The notes below the pieces were generated by a model, which was not told the DNA's origin, did no database searches, and worked only from the letters and a program-made list of their open reading frames with translations. Below are positions 1 to 9,342 of a stretch of DNA of 64,000 bases, piece by piece (position 1 is the stretch's first letter; each line of letters begins with the position of its first letter). The DNA is from Callipepla californica brunnescens (Eukaryota > Chordata > Aves > Galliformes > Odontophoridae): the NCBI GenBank assembly GCA_023055505.1, contig JALIRH010000049.1, positions 3,286,001 to 3,350,000 of the forward strand, written 5' to 3'. Made by a program: the position numbers and the translations under genes.

Positions 1-1118
1 TTCAACGGAGAGACAGAGCACGCCTGCAGCCGTCAGCCACGGATTGGGCTAAGATTAGGGAAGTTTTAGAAGGAACATCGTTATCAGTGGTGGCAATCCA
101 CCCTGTGGTGGTTGGGGAGGAGGGGGGCCCTTTGTGGGTCCCATTAGACCCGAAAGGGGTCGCGCGCCTGGTAGAGGCGATTGAGAAGCGGGGCCTAGGA
201 TCCCCGATGACAATGAATGCACTGGAGCTCCTAGCGGGCTCGGGACCATTACTACCATACGATGTTGAAACACTCATGCGCATCGTTTTAAAGCCAGTTC
301 AATTTACAGTTTGGAAAGAGGAGTGGGTGAGTCAGCTTAAGCGTGTATTAACTACCGCTCAGGGAGACCCTGGTCATCCGATCCATGGGTCTGATATTAC
401 CCGCCTTACAGGAACTGCAGCGGGACTTTTAACACCACAGGATCAGGTAGCGCATCTGCGCCCTGGAGAGATGATCGCGGCATCAGATGCTGCTCTGACA
501 GCCTTTAGGAGGTTCGTACGGAGCACAGAACCATACACACCATGGACAAATATTACCCAGGGACCAGCAGAATCCTTTCAGGATTTTGCTAACAGGCTCA
601 TTAAAGCAGTAGAAGCATCAGACTTACCGAGGGCTGTCCACAACCCAGTTATACTGGACTGCTTGCACCAGAGATCATCAGAAGGAATTAGGGTTCTTTT
701 GCGTTCAGCCCCCATGAAATTGCATACTCCAGGAGAAGCGATCAAATATGTGATGGATAAAGAAAAGACAAGCTCGATGGAGCAGGTTCAACTCGCCGTG
801 GCAGCCATGACCGTGAATGAGATAGGGAAGCAGGGAGCTGTTAGAGGCCCGTGCTTCCGATGCGGCCGGCTCGGCCACTTAAAAGCACATTGCACAGCGA
901 ATAGCGACATATGTCAGCTATGTGGCAGACGCGGGCATGTAGCACCGCAGTGCAGAAAATATAATATCAATATGCAGGGAAACGGGGAAGGGAGGGGACC
1001 AATGGCCCAGGCCCCCTCCCCAGGACGGCAACGGGGGCCATCGAACGAGACCCCGCGACCAATGGAAAGGAGTACAATTCACCCACCAAAACATATGATC
1101 CGCCTGCCGTGGAATTAA
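1..1118 (+). pseudogene. gag: gag, C-terminal part (capsid and nucleocapsid), unit 1
   Basis: This is the reading frame of the retroviral structural polyprotein, open from the window edge to a TAA at 1116-1118. It encodes capsid, with a recognisable major homology region (QGP..ESFQDFANRLIKAVE, about positions 555-615), followed by nucleocapsid with two CX2CX4HX4C zinc knuckles (CFRCGRLGHLKAHC and CQLCGRRGHVAPQC, about 850-955), which bind genomic RNA in this family. The basic, proline-rich tail overlaps the start of the protease frame. The matrix region and its frameshift are seen only in units 2 and 3. The segment itself is open, but the parent gene is broken upstream, hence the pseudogene call. 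Confidence 0.93.
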
Positions 1119-1489
1119 TGCTTGATTGTCAGGATCAGCCATTAGTTAGGGCTTTCGTCTCGTTTGCGGGTTCACTACCTGTGTCATTTCAGGGACCCAG
1201 AACTGTGGAGATCACAGTCTTGCTTGATTCAGGAGCGGATGTGACCGTCATTTTGCTTACTGACTGGCCCACAGAATGGCCATTAGGGAACAATCAGGTT
1301 GTTGCTGGAGTTGGGGGCTCCACCAATATGAGAAAGGCCGGGGGTGAGGTTGAGATTGTGTTGATCAATAGGGATGGAACCTTGGAAAAACCACTCTTGC
1401 TCACACCTCTGGTCGCTCTGATCAAAGGTTCACTTCTAGGAAGGGATTTTTTGAGGTCTATTGGTGCCCACATTACAAATTTATGCTAA
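1109..1489 (+). pseudogene. pro: Retroviral aspartic protease (pro), unit 1
   Basis: A 126-codon open frame with the aspartic protease active-site motif LLDSGADVT (about residues 38-46) and the C-terminal LLGRDFL motif shared by retroviral proteases, which cleave Gag and Gag-Pol and work as dimers. It lies in the -1 frame relative to gag, overlaps the gag end by a few bases and begins at a GTG, so it has no start of its own and would depend on gag translation. No convincing slippery heptamer is visible at the gag/pro overlap; a C-rich run near 1011-1022 may hide an indel. In ALV-type viruses pro is in frame with gag, so the split here may be a lesion. The frame ends two codons after the A AAT TTA site. 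Confidence 0.88.
1477..1483 (+). promoter_or_regulatory. -1 ribosomal frameshift heptamer A AAT TTA at the pro/pol boundary
   Basis: The heptamer AAATTTA is phased as A AAT TTA in the protease frame and is followed by TGC and the TAA stop at 1487-1489. The pol frame opens exactly at the A of the heptamer's last codon in the -1 register. Position, phase and stop match the programmed frameshift used by alpharetroviruses to make Gag-Pol. The same site is at 11530-11536 and 21583-21589. The downstream pseudoknot was not folded by me. Confidence 0.85.
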
Positions 1490-2637
1490 GGGCCACTGTC
1501 TGCCAATTGTCTCTCTGTTATGCCATCCCTTTGCGCTGGAAACAGGATGCTCATCCTGTTTGGGTGGATCAGTGGCCCCTTCCTAGTGTGAAACTTTCAG
1601 CGCTTACCTCTCTTGTTGCTAAAGAATTGGAGTTAGGGCACATCGAACCATCTCTTAGTCAGTGGAACACCCCTGTATTTGTTATTAAGAAAAGGTCGGG
1701 GGCATTTCGTTTATTGCATGACTTACGTGCTGTTAATACACAGCTTCTTCCTTTTGGCCCAGTTCAGCAGGGCGGTCCTGTCCTATCAGCCATACCAAAG
1801 CAATGGCCAATGGTGGTGATTGATCTCAAGGATTGCTTCTTTTCCATTCCATTGGCTGAGCAGGACAGAGAGGCATTTGCATTTACTGTGCCTTGTGTTA
1901 ATAACAAAAGGCCCGCGGCACGATATCAGTGGCGTGTCCTTCTGCAGGGTATGGTATGTTCTCCAACTATATGCCAGTTGGTAGTAGGAAGGGTCTTAGA
2001 AGACGTTCGCTGTGAATTTCCTCATTGTACCATAGTGCACTATATGGACGACCTCCTACTTGCCGCTCCAAGATATTTAGATTTGCATGCGCTTGAGCAC
2101 AAAGTAATCAGGGCTTTGACCACAGTAGGCTTTACTGTGTCAGAACAAAAAATACAGAGAGGTCCTGGAGTAGAATACCTAGGCTACAAATTTATTCTTG
2201 AAACAGTACGCCCAAGTGGTTTGAATATTCAGCCTAGAATTACAAACCTCTGGGATGTGCAGCGTTTTGTTGGGGCCTTGCAGTGGATCAGGAGTGCTCT
2301 TGGTATTGCACCCCGTCTAATGAAGCCCCTTTATGATCAGTTAAAAGGGACTGATCCAAGAGAGCACCGCGAAATGAATGCTGAGATGACTGCTGCTTGG
2401 CAGGAGATTCTTCAGTGTTGCATGTACAACTCTCTTGCACGATGGAAACCTGAAAAGTCACTCGAGCTGGCGATTTCAAGGTGTCAGGTTGGGGCCTCAG
2501 CAATAATAGGCCACACTCTGAACGCAACGCCTAAGCCACTTTGGTGGTTGTTCTCAGTTCAACCTGTACGGGCTTTTACCCCCTGGCTTGAGGTTCTAGC
2601 CGTTTTTCCCGTCTATTTTCAGTACGGACATTTTTGA
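1483..2637 (+). pseudogene. pol: pol part 1: reverse transcriptase, unit 1
   Basis: A 384-codon frame encoding the polymerase domain of retroviral reverse transcriptase. Visible motifs are the fingers/palm segment [12 protein letters not shown] (about residues 78-89), motif [11 protein letters not shown] with the catalytic Asp near 114, motif [10 protein letters not shown] (153-161), motif C YMDD (187-190) with both catalytic Asp, and YLGYKF downstream. The frame enters by -1 frameshifting from pro. It stops at TGA 2635-2637, where the downstream RNase H continues in another frame, so a frameshift lesion lies in the connection region, roughly 2580-2640. The core motifs are intact, but the polyprotein is broken. 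The same lesion is present in all three units. Confidence 0.92.
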
Positions 2638-4043
2638 GAGAACCTGATACAATCTATTTGCAGGGAGTTTTTCGTAATGTTCAACCCCTTCCAGAGCCCC
2701 TCCTTCTAGCGCTTCAGGCTTATGGGGGGGAAATTGTTTATTCTGATTCATTGACAGTCTTTGATGTAGCACAGCCTCTCAGTATTTCGTTGCGGCACCG
2801 TGTTTCTCTTGCACCGGTGAAAGGTCCGACCTTGTTTACAGATGCCTCTTCCACAACTAAGCAAGGAGCTGTTGTGTGGCAAAATTCCAGCAATAAGTGG
2901 GAGACCATTGTGTTTACCAATCCTTCTGTCAGCGTTCAATTACTTGAAGTACAAGCTGTAGCTATGGCTATTGGGTTATGGCACAATATTCCTTGTAATA
3001 TCGTTACTGACTCAGCATTTGTAGCAAGACTAGTTGCCAGGATGGGCTATGAAGGTCTTCCAAGTTCTGAAGCGGCCACTCTCTTAGAAGAGGCCTTAGC
3101 CAGACGTTCAGCACCAATTGCAATTTTGCATGTGCGCAGCCATTCTGAGGTACCAGGCTTTTTCACCACAGGTAATGCGGCTGCAGATAAGGCGGCAGGC
3201 CTGGCAGTTTTCTCCCTTAGAGCTGCTTACGATCTCCATGCATCACTGCACATTGGGGCGAACGCATTGGCTCGCACATGTTCGATTCCATTAGCAAAAG
3301 CGCGAAGCGTGATACAAGCTTGCCCACATTGTAATTCAGCGCCAGTGATCGGAGCAGGAGTTAACCCATGAGGTCTTAAGCCATTACAGATCTGGCAAAC
3401 TGATTTTACAATTGAACATAGAATGGCACCGTGATCGTGGCTTGCAGTAACAGTTGACACGGCTTCATCCATGGTTTCAGTCTCTCAGCATGCAAGATCA
3501 AATTCTGCTGCTGCCCAGCATCATTGGGCCACAACGATCGCAGTCCTGGGTCTGCCAGATCAAATTAAGACAGACAATGGTTCCTGCTTTGTTTCAAAGT
3601 CTACCAAAGCATGGTTGGAGGCCTGGGGAATATCTCATAGTACGGGTATTCCCTACAATTCCCAGGGACAGGCAATTGTTGAGCGTGCGAATCGTCTCAT
3701 TAAAGACAAAATCCGTACTTTGGGGGAAGGAGAAGGTTATAGAGATGGTATTCCGGTGAAGAGACAGGCAGAGATCTTGGCAAAAGCCATATATTCGCTT
3801 AATCACTTTGAGAGAGGGGACAATAACCGTAGCCCAGTTCATAAGCACTGGCAGCCGAAAATGATATCAGAAGGACCTCCAGTGATGGTAAAAACAGAAT
3901 CAGGGATGTGGGATAAAGGCTGGAATGTATTGGTCTGGGGAAGAGGATTCGCAGTGGTTAAACACCAAGAGACAGAGGAAGTGACATGGATACCCTCAAG
4001 GAAAATTAAACCTGACATTGCAAATAAAACTAAGAGCAGATAG
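2634..4043 (+). pseudogene. pol: pol part 2: RNase H and integrase with two in-frame TGA stops, unit 1
   Basis: One reading frame carries RNase H and then integrase. The RNase H carboxylates are visible: FTDAS (residue 70), LLEVQA (E105), VTDSAF (D126) and GNAAADK (D185). Integrase follows with an HX3H...CPHC zinc module (residues 202-233), then the DDE core: the first Asp in IWQTDFT, then TDNG and IVERANR with the D-X35-E spacing expected of the family, and a Trp-rich C-terminal domain. The frame is cut by TGA at 3369-3371 and again at 3432-3434; CGA-to-TGA change is an obvious candidate for at least one. Open pieces run 2634-3371 and 3435-4043. The first Asp sits between the two stops. Confidence 0.91.
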
Positions 4044-4061
4044 ACAAATGAAATGATAGAT

Positions 4062-4093
4062 ACCTTCAGTTTCCTTCCTCTAGGTTCTTCTAG
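4062..4093 (+). promoter_or_regulatory. Candidate env splice acceptor
   Basis: A pyrimidine-rich stretch (CCTTCAGTTTCCTTCCTCTAG) ends in AG at 4082-4083, with a second AG at 4092-4093 directly before the env frame. Env has no nearby ATG, which fits alpharetrovirus usage, where env mRNA is spliced and takes its start codon from the 5' gag exon. The site is predicted from position and base composition only. Equivalent sites lie near 14115-14146 and 24168-24199. Confidence 0.5.
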
Positions 4094-5130
4094 TGGGCCG
4101 GAAGCGACGGAAGAAAGATCAACAGCCGATATTGGAGGAACCTGCCACTTCGGATGTAGATGACCCACTGACCAAAAGTGAATGTGACAATCAAGTGCAA
4201 ACGTCCCGGAAACACTCAATGTTCGGCCTAATTGTTGCACTGGGTCTAATTATTACAATTCCATCTGGATTGGGGGTAGTAATGGGACCGCAGCCAGGTA
4301 ATGTTTGGATAACTTGGGCAAACCAAACAGGTCGCCAGGACTTTTGTTTAGCCTTACAGTCTGCTACCTCTCCCTTTAGAACTTGTTTAATTGGCATCCC
4401 TTTAAGTTACTCTCGGGACCTTCAATTGTTTGAAAAGTATGTTTCTAATCTTACAAGATGTAAGGACCTTTTTCATGACACCCCAGCTAATACATCACGT
4501 TGCCTCATACAGCTGTTAAATATGACTAACCCTTGGGCCCCAGATGAGTTGCAGTTACTTGGTTCGGAAGGGGTACCTAACTCACAAGAAACTTGTATTG
4601 GATTTGCGGGATGGGGGGTAGAAGGACAGTTAGGGGATCCGGTGTTATGGTGGTATTTAAACTCTGCTAACAATCCGTATTGGGATGGCAAAAATAAGCG
4701 TCCAACTGTTTATACACTTGTCAACCCCACAGATACAAAGACGTTTTCTTGGACAGGCCCCTATTGTGGTTATACGGATAATAGAACCCTATATAACCGC
4801 CCTAACCCCTTTAATTGGACCTCGCGTTCTACCCTGCCTACGGGAGAAACGATGAGCTGGAGTTCAGCTTCCTCCTGCAGTGGTAGTGTTAGTATGGGGC
4901 CAGATGGGCTGCCAATATGTTGGGGGGTAACAGTACAACACAAATCAGCTCAAATTTGGGTGGCCCCTAATCACACTGTATATAGTTGCTTCCCATGTAA
5001 AAAGGGGGAACGCTCGTGCTCAAAAGATTCCAAGTCATGTTGTTGCAACATTACTCAGCCATGGCCTCAGTTTGGCTGGGGATACCCAATTCGAGTGGAC
5101 GGTGAGGAAGCAGGGAAGTTTTATGGATGA
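4093..5130 (+). pseudogene. env: env surface subunit (SU), unit 1
   Basis: A 345-codon frame with a long charged N-terminal leader (GRKRRKKDQQP), a hydrophobic signal-like segment (MFGLIVALGLIITIP, about residues 43-57) and a Cys-rich ectodomain with eight N-X-S/T sequons, as expected of a receptor-binding retroviral surface glycoprotein. A CCC cluster followed by NIT and WPQFGWGYP lies near the end. The frame ends at TGA 5128-5130 while the rest of Env continues in another frame from about 5127, so SU is separated from TM by a frameshift near 5100-5130. The first in-frame ATG is well inside the leader, so the gene start would come from splicing. Confidence 0.87.
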
Positions 5131-5723
5131 ATGTTTCTAGAGTTTTGCCACCAGGCGTATTCCTGATATGTGGGGACCGTGCATGGCAAGGTATTCCGGA
5201 AAAAGCGGTGGGGGGACCATGTTATTTGGAGAAACTCACTATCTTGTCACCACAGATGAGAGATTGGGTCCGTATTACAAAGGCTACCCTGCGACATAGA
5301 AGAAGATCAATTCACACTTTAACAGAAGACTGCGGGGATGAGGTCCGGTTGTGGGGTCCAACCGCTCGGATATTTGCCTCCATAATATTTCCAATTGGAA
5401 CGGCTCACGCATTGAAAGAAATCGAGAGACTAGCCTGCTGGTCAGCTAAACAGGCAAATGTAACCTCTCAACTGTTATCAGACCTTTTAACTGATGTCGG
5501 AAGTATTCGCCACGCAGTACTCCAAAATAGGGCGGCGATTGACTTCTTGCTGTTAGCTCAGGGTCATGGATGTCAGGATTTAGATGGAATGTGTTGTTTC
5601 AACCTTAGCGATCATTCAGAGTCAATGCATAAGAAATTGGAGTGGCTACAACGTCACACAGAAAAGATTACCGTTCAGAGTGATCCCTTGGGAGAATGGT
5701 TGAGAAACGTCTTTGGGAATTAA
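5127..5723 (+). pseudogene. env: env SU C-terminus and TM ectodomain, unit 1
   Basis: This 198-codon frame holds the end of SU, a multibasic furin-type cleavage site (RHRRRS, residues 56-61), the hydrophobic fusion-peptide-like segment [14 protein letters not shown] (82-95), a heptad-like coil, the immunosuppressive-domain-like stretch starting LQNRAAIDF, and the CX6CC motif (C149, C156, C157), which in this family marks the SU-TM disulfide. These features define a class I fusion protein of alpha/gamma type. The frame ends at TAA 5721-5723 just before the membrane anchor, so the product would lack its transmembrane span. Confidence 0.9.
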
Positions 5724-5897
5724 GCCAGCTGACTGGCACCAATACTCAAATGGCTAGGAGGATCTTTGTTCACAATTTTGGTAATAATCATGGTTGTACC
5801 GTGTGTATTTAGATGCTTACAAGACTGTTTACAGCGAACATTAGATCAAGCATTCGATCAGAGAATTAGGTATCATAAGGTTAAGGAGAATCTGTAG
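5724..5897 (+). pseudogene. env: env membrane anchor and tail, cut off by stops, unit 1
   Basis: In the same frame as the TM ectodomain, after TAA 5721-5723 and a second stop TGA 5730-5732, the sequence encodes a strong membrane-spanning segment (WLGGSLFTILVIIMVVPCVF) and a short polar tail ending at TAG 5895-5897. This is the remnant of the Env anchor and cytoplasmic domain. It is too short to stand out as an ORF. Two stops within twelve bases separate it from the ectodomain. Equivalents are 15777-15950 and 25830-26003. Confidence 0.83.
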
Positions 5898-6074
5898 AAC
5901 TAACGCATGATAGTTTACTAACCGGTAGAAGAAAGATAGTTTGGGAAATTGTGGACGCGATGTAACGGGTAAAGGCTTGCACCGAGAGGACAATGGCATG
6001 TTTAGGCGTAGACGGGGCTTTCGGGATGTCCGCGGTTAGGGTCCTCTCGGGTTGTAGTAGATTTGCTTAAGCAT
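5898..6074 (+). other. 3' untranslated region of the provirus
   Basis: About 180 bases between env and the polypurine tract with no recognisable coding content. It includes a short G/C-rich palindromic-looking part (ACCGAGAGGACAATGG ... GGTCCTCTCGGGT, about 5980-6055) that could fold into a stem. I assign no function. Confidence 0.6.
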
Positions 6075-6087
6075 GGGGAGGGGGAAA
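6075..6087 (+). promoter_or_regulatory. Polypurine tract (plus-strand primer site)
   Basis: GGGGAGGGGGAAA immediately precedes the TGTAG start of the 3' LTR, the position required for plus-strand DNA priming. The terminal AA next to the LTR fits the two bases removed by integrase. Equivalents are 16128-16140 and 26181-26193. Confidence 0.88.
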
Positions 6088-6475
6088 TGTAGTTAAGTGA
6101 AAAACTTAGAAAGAAGCTGTGGCGGTTACCAGACAGAAATAGGACCCACAGGGGCCCCTTGACTCCTGGGAAACCATGGTAACACTATCTTGAAGATGAG
6201 AGAAGAAGAACAAGTAAGGCCAAATATGGAGAAGACAAGACATGCCACAGATCTATTGGGTAGAGATAACCATAGCATAGGTGATTGGTGGTACTGTGAT
6301 GAAGAAGGTTGTAAGAAGAGTGTGTTGCTAACAATAAACGCCATTTGCTGCTCACCGCATCGGTGTATGGATGCAGTCATTTGGCCCGGTCAGGCGGGTC
6401 TTGTGCACAGACACTAGAGGGACCGTAAATCGTAGGATACACGTTGGGAAAGACAACAAAAGGATAAAGGCAACA
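6088..6475 (+). repeat. 3' LTR, unit 1 (388 bp)
   Basis: A long terminal repeat bounded by TGTAG and CAACA. It contains a perfect CArG box CCAAATATGG (6220-6229), inverted CCAAT motifs (ATTGG, for example 6284-6288), and a polyadenylation signal AATAAA (6333-6338), followed by GCCATTTGCTG as a likely R start. No clear TATA box was seen. By hand count it differs from the 5' LTR of unit 2 at about 10 of 388 positions, with no length change. Its end abuts the minisatellite directly (CGGCCCC). A 75-codon ORF inside it is not a gene. Confidence 0.92.
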
Positions 6476-8736
6476 CGGCCCCATTGATTCCTATGGCCCC
6501 AATGATTCCTATGGTCCCATTGATCCCTATGGCCCCGTTGAGTTCTATGGCCCCGTTGAGTTCTATGGCCCCATTGAGTTCTATGACTCCATTGATTCCT
6601 ATGGCCCCACTGATTCCTAAGGCCCCATTGATTCCTATGGTCCCATTGATCCCTAAGGCCTCATTGATCCCTATGGCCACATTGAGTTCTATGGCCCCAC
6701 TGATCCCTATGGCCCCATTGATTCCTCTGGCCCCATTGATCCCTAAGGCCCCATTGATTCCTATGGCCTCATTGATTCCTGTGGCCCCACTGATCCCTAT
6801 GGCTCCATTGATCGCTGTGGCCCCATTGATCCCTATGGCCCCTGTCCCCATTGATTCCTATGGCCCCATTGATCCCTATGGCCCCATTGAGTTCTACAGC
6901 CCCATTGATCCCTATGGCCCCATTGATTCCTATGGCCCCATTGATTCCTGTGGCCCCATTGATCCCTGTGGCCCCATTGATTCCTATGTCCCCATTGATC
7001 CCTGTGGCCCCATTGATCCCTATGGCTCCATTGATCCCTATGGCTACATTGATCCCTATGGCCCCATTGAGATCTATAGCCCCATTGATTCCTATTGCCC
7101 CATTGATTCCTATGGTTCCATTGATTCCTGTGGTCCCATTGATCCCTATGGCCACATTGATCCCTATGGCTCATTGATTCCTATGGCCCCATTGATCCCT
7201 ATGGCCCCACTGAATTCTATGGTCCCACTGATTCCTATGGCCCCATTGATTCCTATGGTCCCATTGATTCCTATGGTCCCATAGATCCCTATGGCCCTAT
7301 TGAGTTCGATGGCCCCATTGATTCCTATGGTCCCATTGATCCCTAAGGCCCCATTGAGTTCTATGGCCCCATTGATTCCTATGGTCCCATTGATCCCTAA
7401 GGCCCCATTGATTCCTATGGCCCTATTGAGTTCTATGGCCACATTGATTCCTACGGCCCCATTGATTCCTGTGGCCCCATTGATCCCCATGGCCCCATTG
7501 ATCCCTCTGGCTCCATTGATTCCTATGGCCCCATTGATTCCTATAGTCCCATTGATCGCTGTGGCCCCATTGATCCCTATGGTTTCATTGATTCCTATGG
7601 CCCCATTGATTCCTATGGCCCCATTGATCCCTATGGCCCCATTGATGACTATGGCCTCATTGATTCCTATGGCCCCATTGATCATTATGTTCTCATTGAT
7701 TCCTATGGCCCCATTGATTCCTGTGGCCCCATTGATCCCTATGGCTCCATTGATCCCTATGTCCCCATTGATTCCTATGGCCCCAATGATCCCTATGGCA
7801 CCATTGATCCCTATGGCCCCATTGATTCCTATGCCCCATTGATTCCTATGGCCCCATTGATTCCTATGGCCCCACTGATTCCTATGGTCCCATTGATCCT
7901 TGTGGCCACATCGATTCCTATGGCCCCATTGATTCCTATGGCCCCATTGATTCCTACGGCCCCATCGATCCCTATGGCCCCATTGATCCCTATTTCCCCA
8001 TTGATTCCTATGGCCCCCACTGATTCCTATAGTCCCATTGATCGCTGTGGCCCCATTGATCCCTATGGTTTCATTGATTCCTATGGCCCCATATATTCCT
8101 ATGGCCCCATTTATCCCTATGTCCCCATTGATGACTATGGCCTCATTGATACCTATGGCCCCATTGATCACTATGGTCTCATTGATTCCTATGGCCCCAT
8201 TGATTCCTATGGTCCCACTGAGTTCTATGGCCCCATTGATCCCTATGGTCCCATTGAATCCTGTGGCCCCATTTATCCCTATGGCCCCACTGAGTTCTGT
8301 GGCCTTACTGATTCTGATGGCCCCATTGAGTTCTATGGCCCCACTGATCCCTATGGCCCCATTGATCCCTATGGCCCCATGGATCCCTATGGCCCCATTA
8401 ATTCCTATGGCCCCATTAATCCCTATGGCCCCTTTGAGTTCTATGGCCGCGTTGATTCCTATGGCCCAATGATCCCTATGGTCCCATTGATTCCTTTGGC
8501 CCCATTGAGTTCTATGGCCCCATTTATCCCTATGGCCCCACTGAGTTCTATGGCCCCACTGATTCCTATGGCCCCATTTATTCCTATGGCCCCACTGATC
8601 CCTATTGCCCCATTGATCCCTATGGCCTCATTGATCCCTATTGCCCCATTAATTCCTATTGCCCCATTGAGTTCTATGGCCGCATTGATTCCTATGGCCG
8701 CATTGATCCCTATGGCCCCATTGATCCCTATGGCCC
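6476..8736 (+). repeat. 18-bp minisatellite S1 between units 1 and 2
   Basis: About 125 degenerate copies of an 18-bp monomer, CCCATTGATTCCTATGGC. Common variants are GATCCC for GATTCC, GAGTTC for GATTCC, TGTGG for TATGG and GGTCCC for GGCCCC. Because 18 is a multiple of three, most frames stay open: LIPMAP and PIDSYG hexapeptides on the plus strand, AIGING and HRNQWG on the minus strand. A block from about 7544 recurs about 485 bp later (near 8030), showing internal higher-order structure of about 27 monomers. The reverse strand has a GGGG run every monomer. The part up to 8254 matches S3 almost perfectly; from 8255 it differs. Confidence 0.97.
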
Positions 8737-9124
8737 TGTAGTTAAGTGAAAAACTTAGAAAGATGCTGTGGCGGTTACCAGACAGAAATAGGACCCACAG
8801 GGGCCCCTTGACTCCTGGGAAACCATGGTAACACTATCTTGAAGGTGAGAGAAGATTAACAATTAAGGCCAAATATGGAGAAGACAAGACATGCCACAGA
8901 TCTATTGGGTAGAGATAACCATAGCATAGGTGATTGGTAGTACTGTGATGAAGAAGGTTTTAAGAAGAGTGTGTTGCTGACAATAAACGCCATTTGCTGC
9001 TCACCGCATCGGTGTATGGATGCAGTCATTTGGCCCGGTCAGGCGGGTCTTGTGCACAGACACTAGAGGGACCGTAAATCGTAGGATACACTTTGGGAAA
9101 GACAACAAAAGGGTAAAGGCAACA
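8737..9124 (+). repeat. 5' LTR, unit 2
   Basis: 388 bp from TGTAG to CAACA, followed by AA and the primer site. The CArG box is at 8869-8878 and AATAAA at 8982-8987. It differs from the 3' LTR by about 10 substitutions, three of them clustered near 8856-8863. It is identical to the unit 3 5' LTR as far as I compared, so the LTR divergence arose before amplification. Confidence 0.93.
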
Positions 9125-9342
9125 AATGGTGACCCCGACGTGCCTGCAAGCCCGTGGAACTGGGTCCACGGAAGGCCGGTAGGGCGACCTCCGCATCGAT
9201 GCGCCGACGGTAACGGTCGGGCCGAGGTGCCCGTGGCGTCCTGAGCGCTGAATCGGTCAGCGGCCACGGAAGTCGGGAGCGGTGTGGATACTGCGGTAGG
9301 CAGCTAGGCGTTCCTGAATTTGGATATCGGTGCCGTGCCGGT
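9125..9342 (+). other. Leader with primer site; probable packaging region
   Basis: This GC-rich 218-bp stretch between the 5' LTR and the gag ATG starts with the tRNA primer site. In simple retroviruses the region holds the RNA packaging signal; that role is inferred from position. A short open frame crossing it from the LTR (9020-9244) is not supported as a gene. Confidence 0.65.
9127..9142 (+). promoter_or_regulatory. tRNA-Trp-type primer binding site
   Basis: TGGTGACCCCGACGTG lies two bases after the LTR end and is complementary to the 3' end of tRNA-Trp, the primer used by avian alpharetroviruses. The match continues poorly after the sixteenth base (CCTGC). Confidence 0.88.

Larger units (their letters stand above)
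1..6475 (+). mobile_element. Alpharetrovirus-like provirus, unit 1 (5' part outside window)
   Basis: This is the 3' part of a degenerate endogenous retrovirus: gag (from mid gag), pro, pol, env, polypurine tract and 3' LTR in the usual order, all on the plus strand. The window starts at the base that corresponds to 10054 in unit 2, so the 5' LTR, leader and start of gag lie outside. Assignment to the ALV/EAV-like avian group rests on three things seen in the window: the tRNA-Trp-type primer site in the sister copies, the A AAT TTA slippery site, and a TM with a CX6CC motif. Breaks include frameshifts in pol and env and in-frame stops in integrase and before the Env anchor, so the copy cannot be autonomous. 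Its minisatellite right flank begins at 6476. Confidence 0.93.

Noticed and set aside
6190..6417. A 75-codon ORF inside the 3' LTR (also at 16243 and 26296)
   Set aside because: It lies in U3/R, lacks a counterpart in the 5' LTR because of base differences, and resembles no known LTR-encoded protein.
6476..8736. CRISPR-like array
   Set aside because: The repeats are contiguous 18-mers without unique spacers, and the genome is avian.
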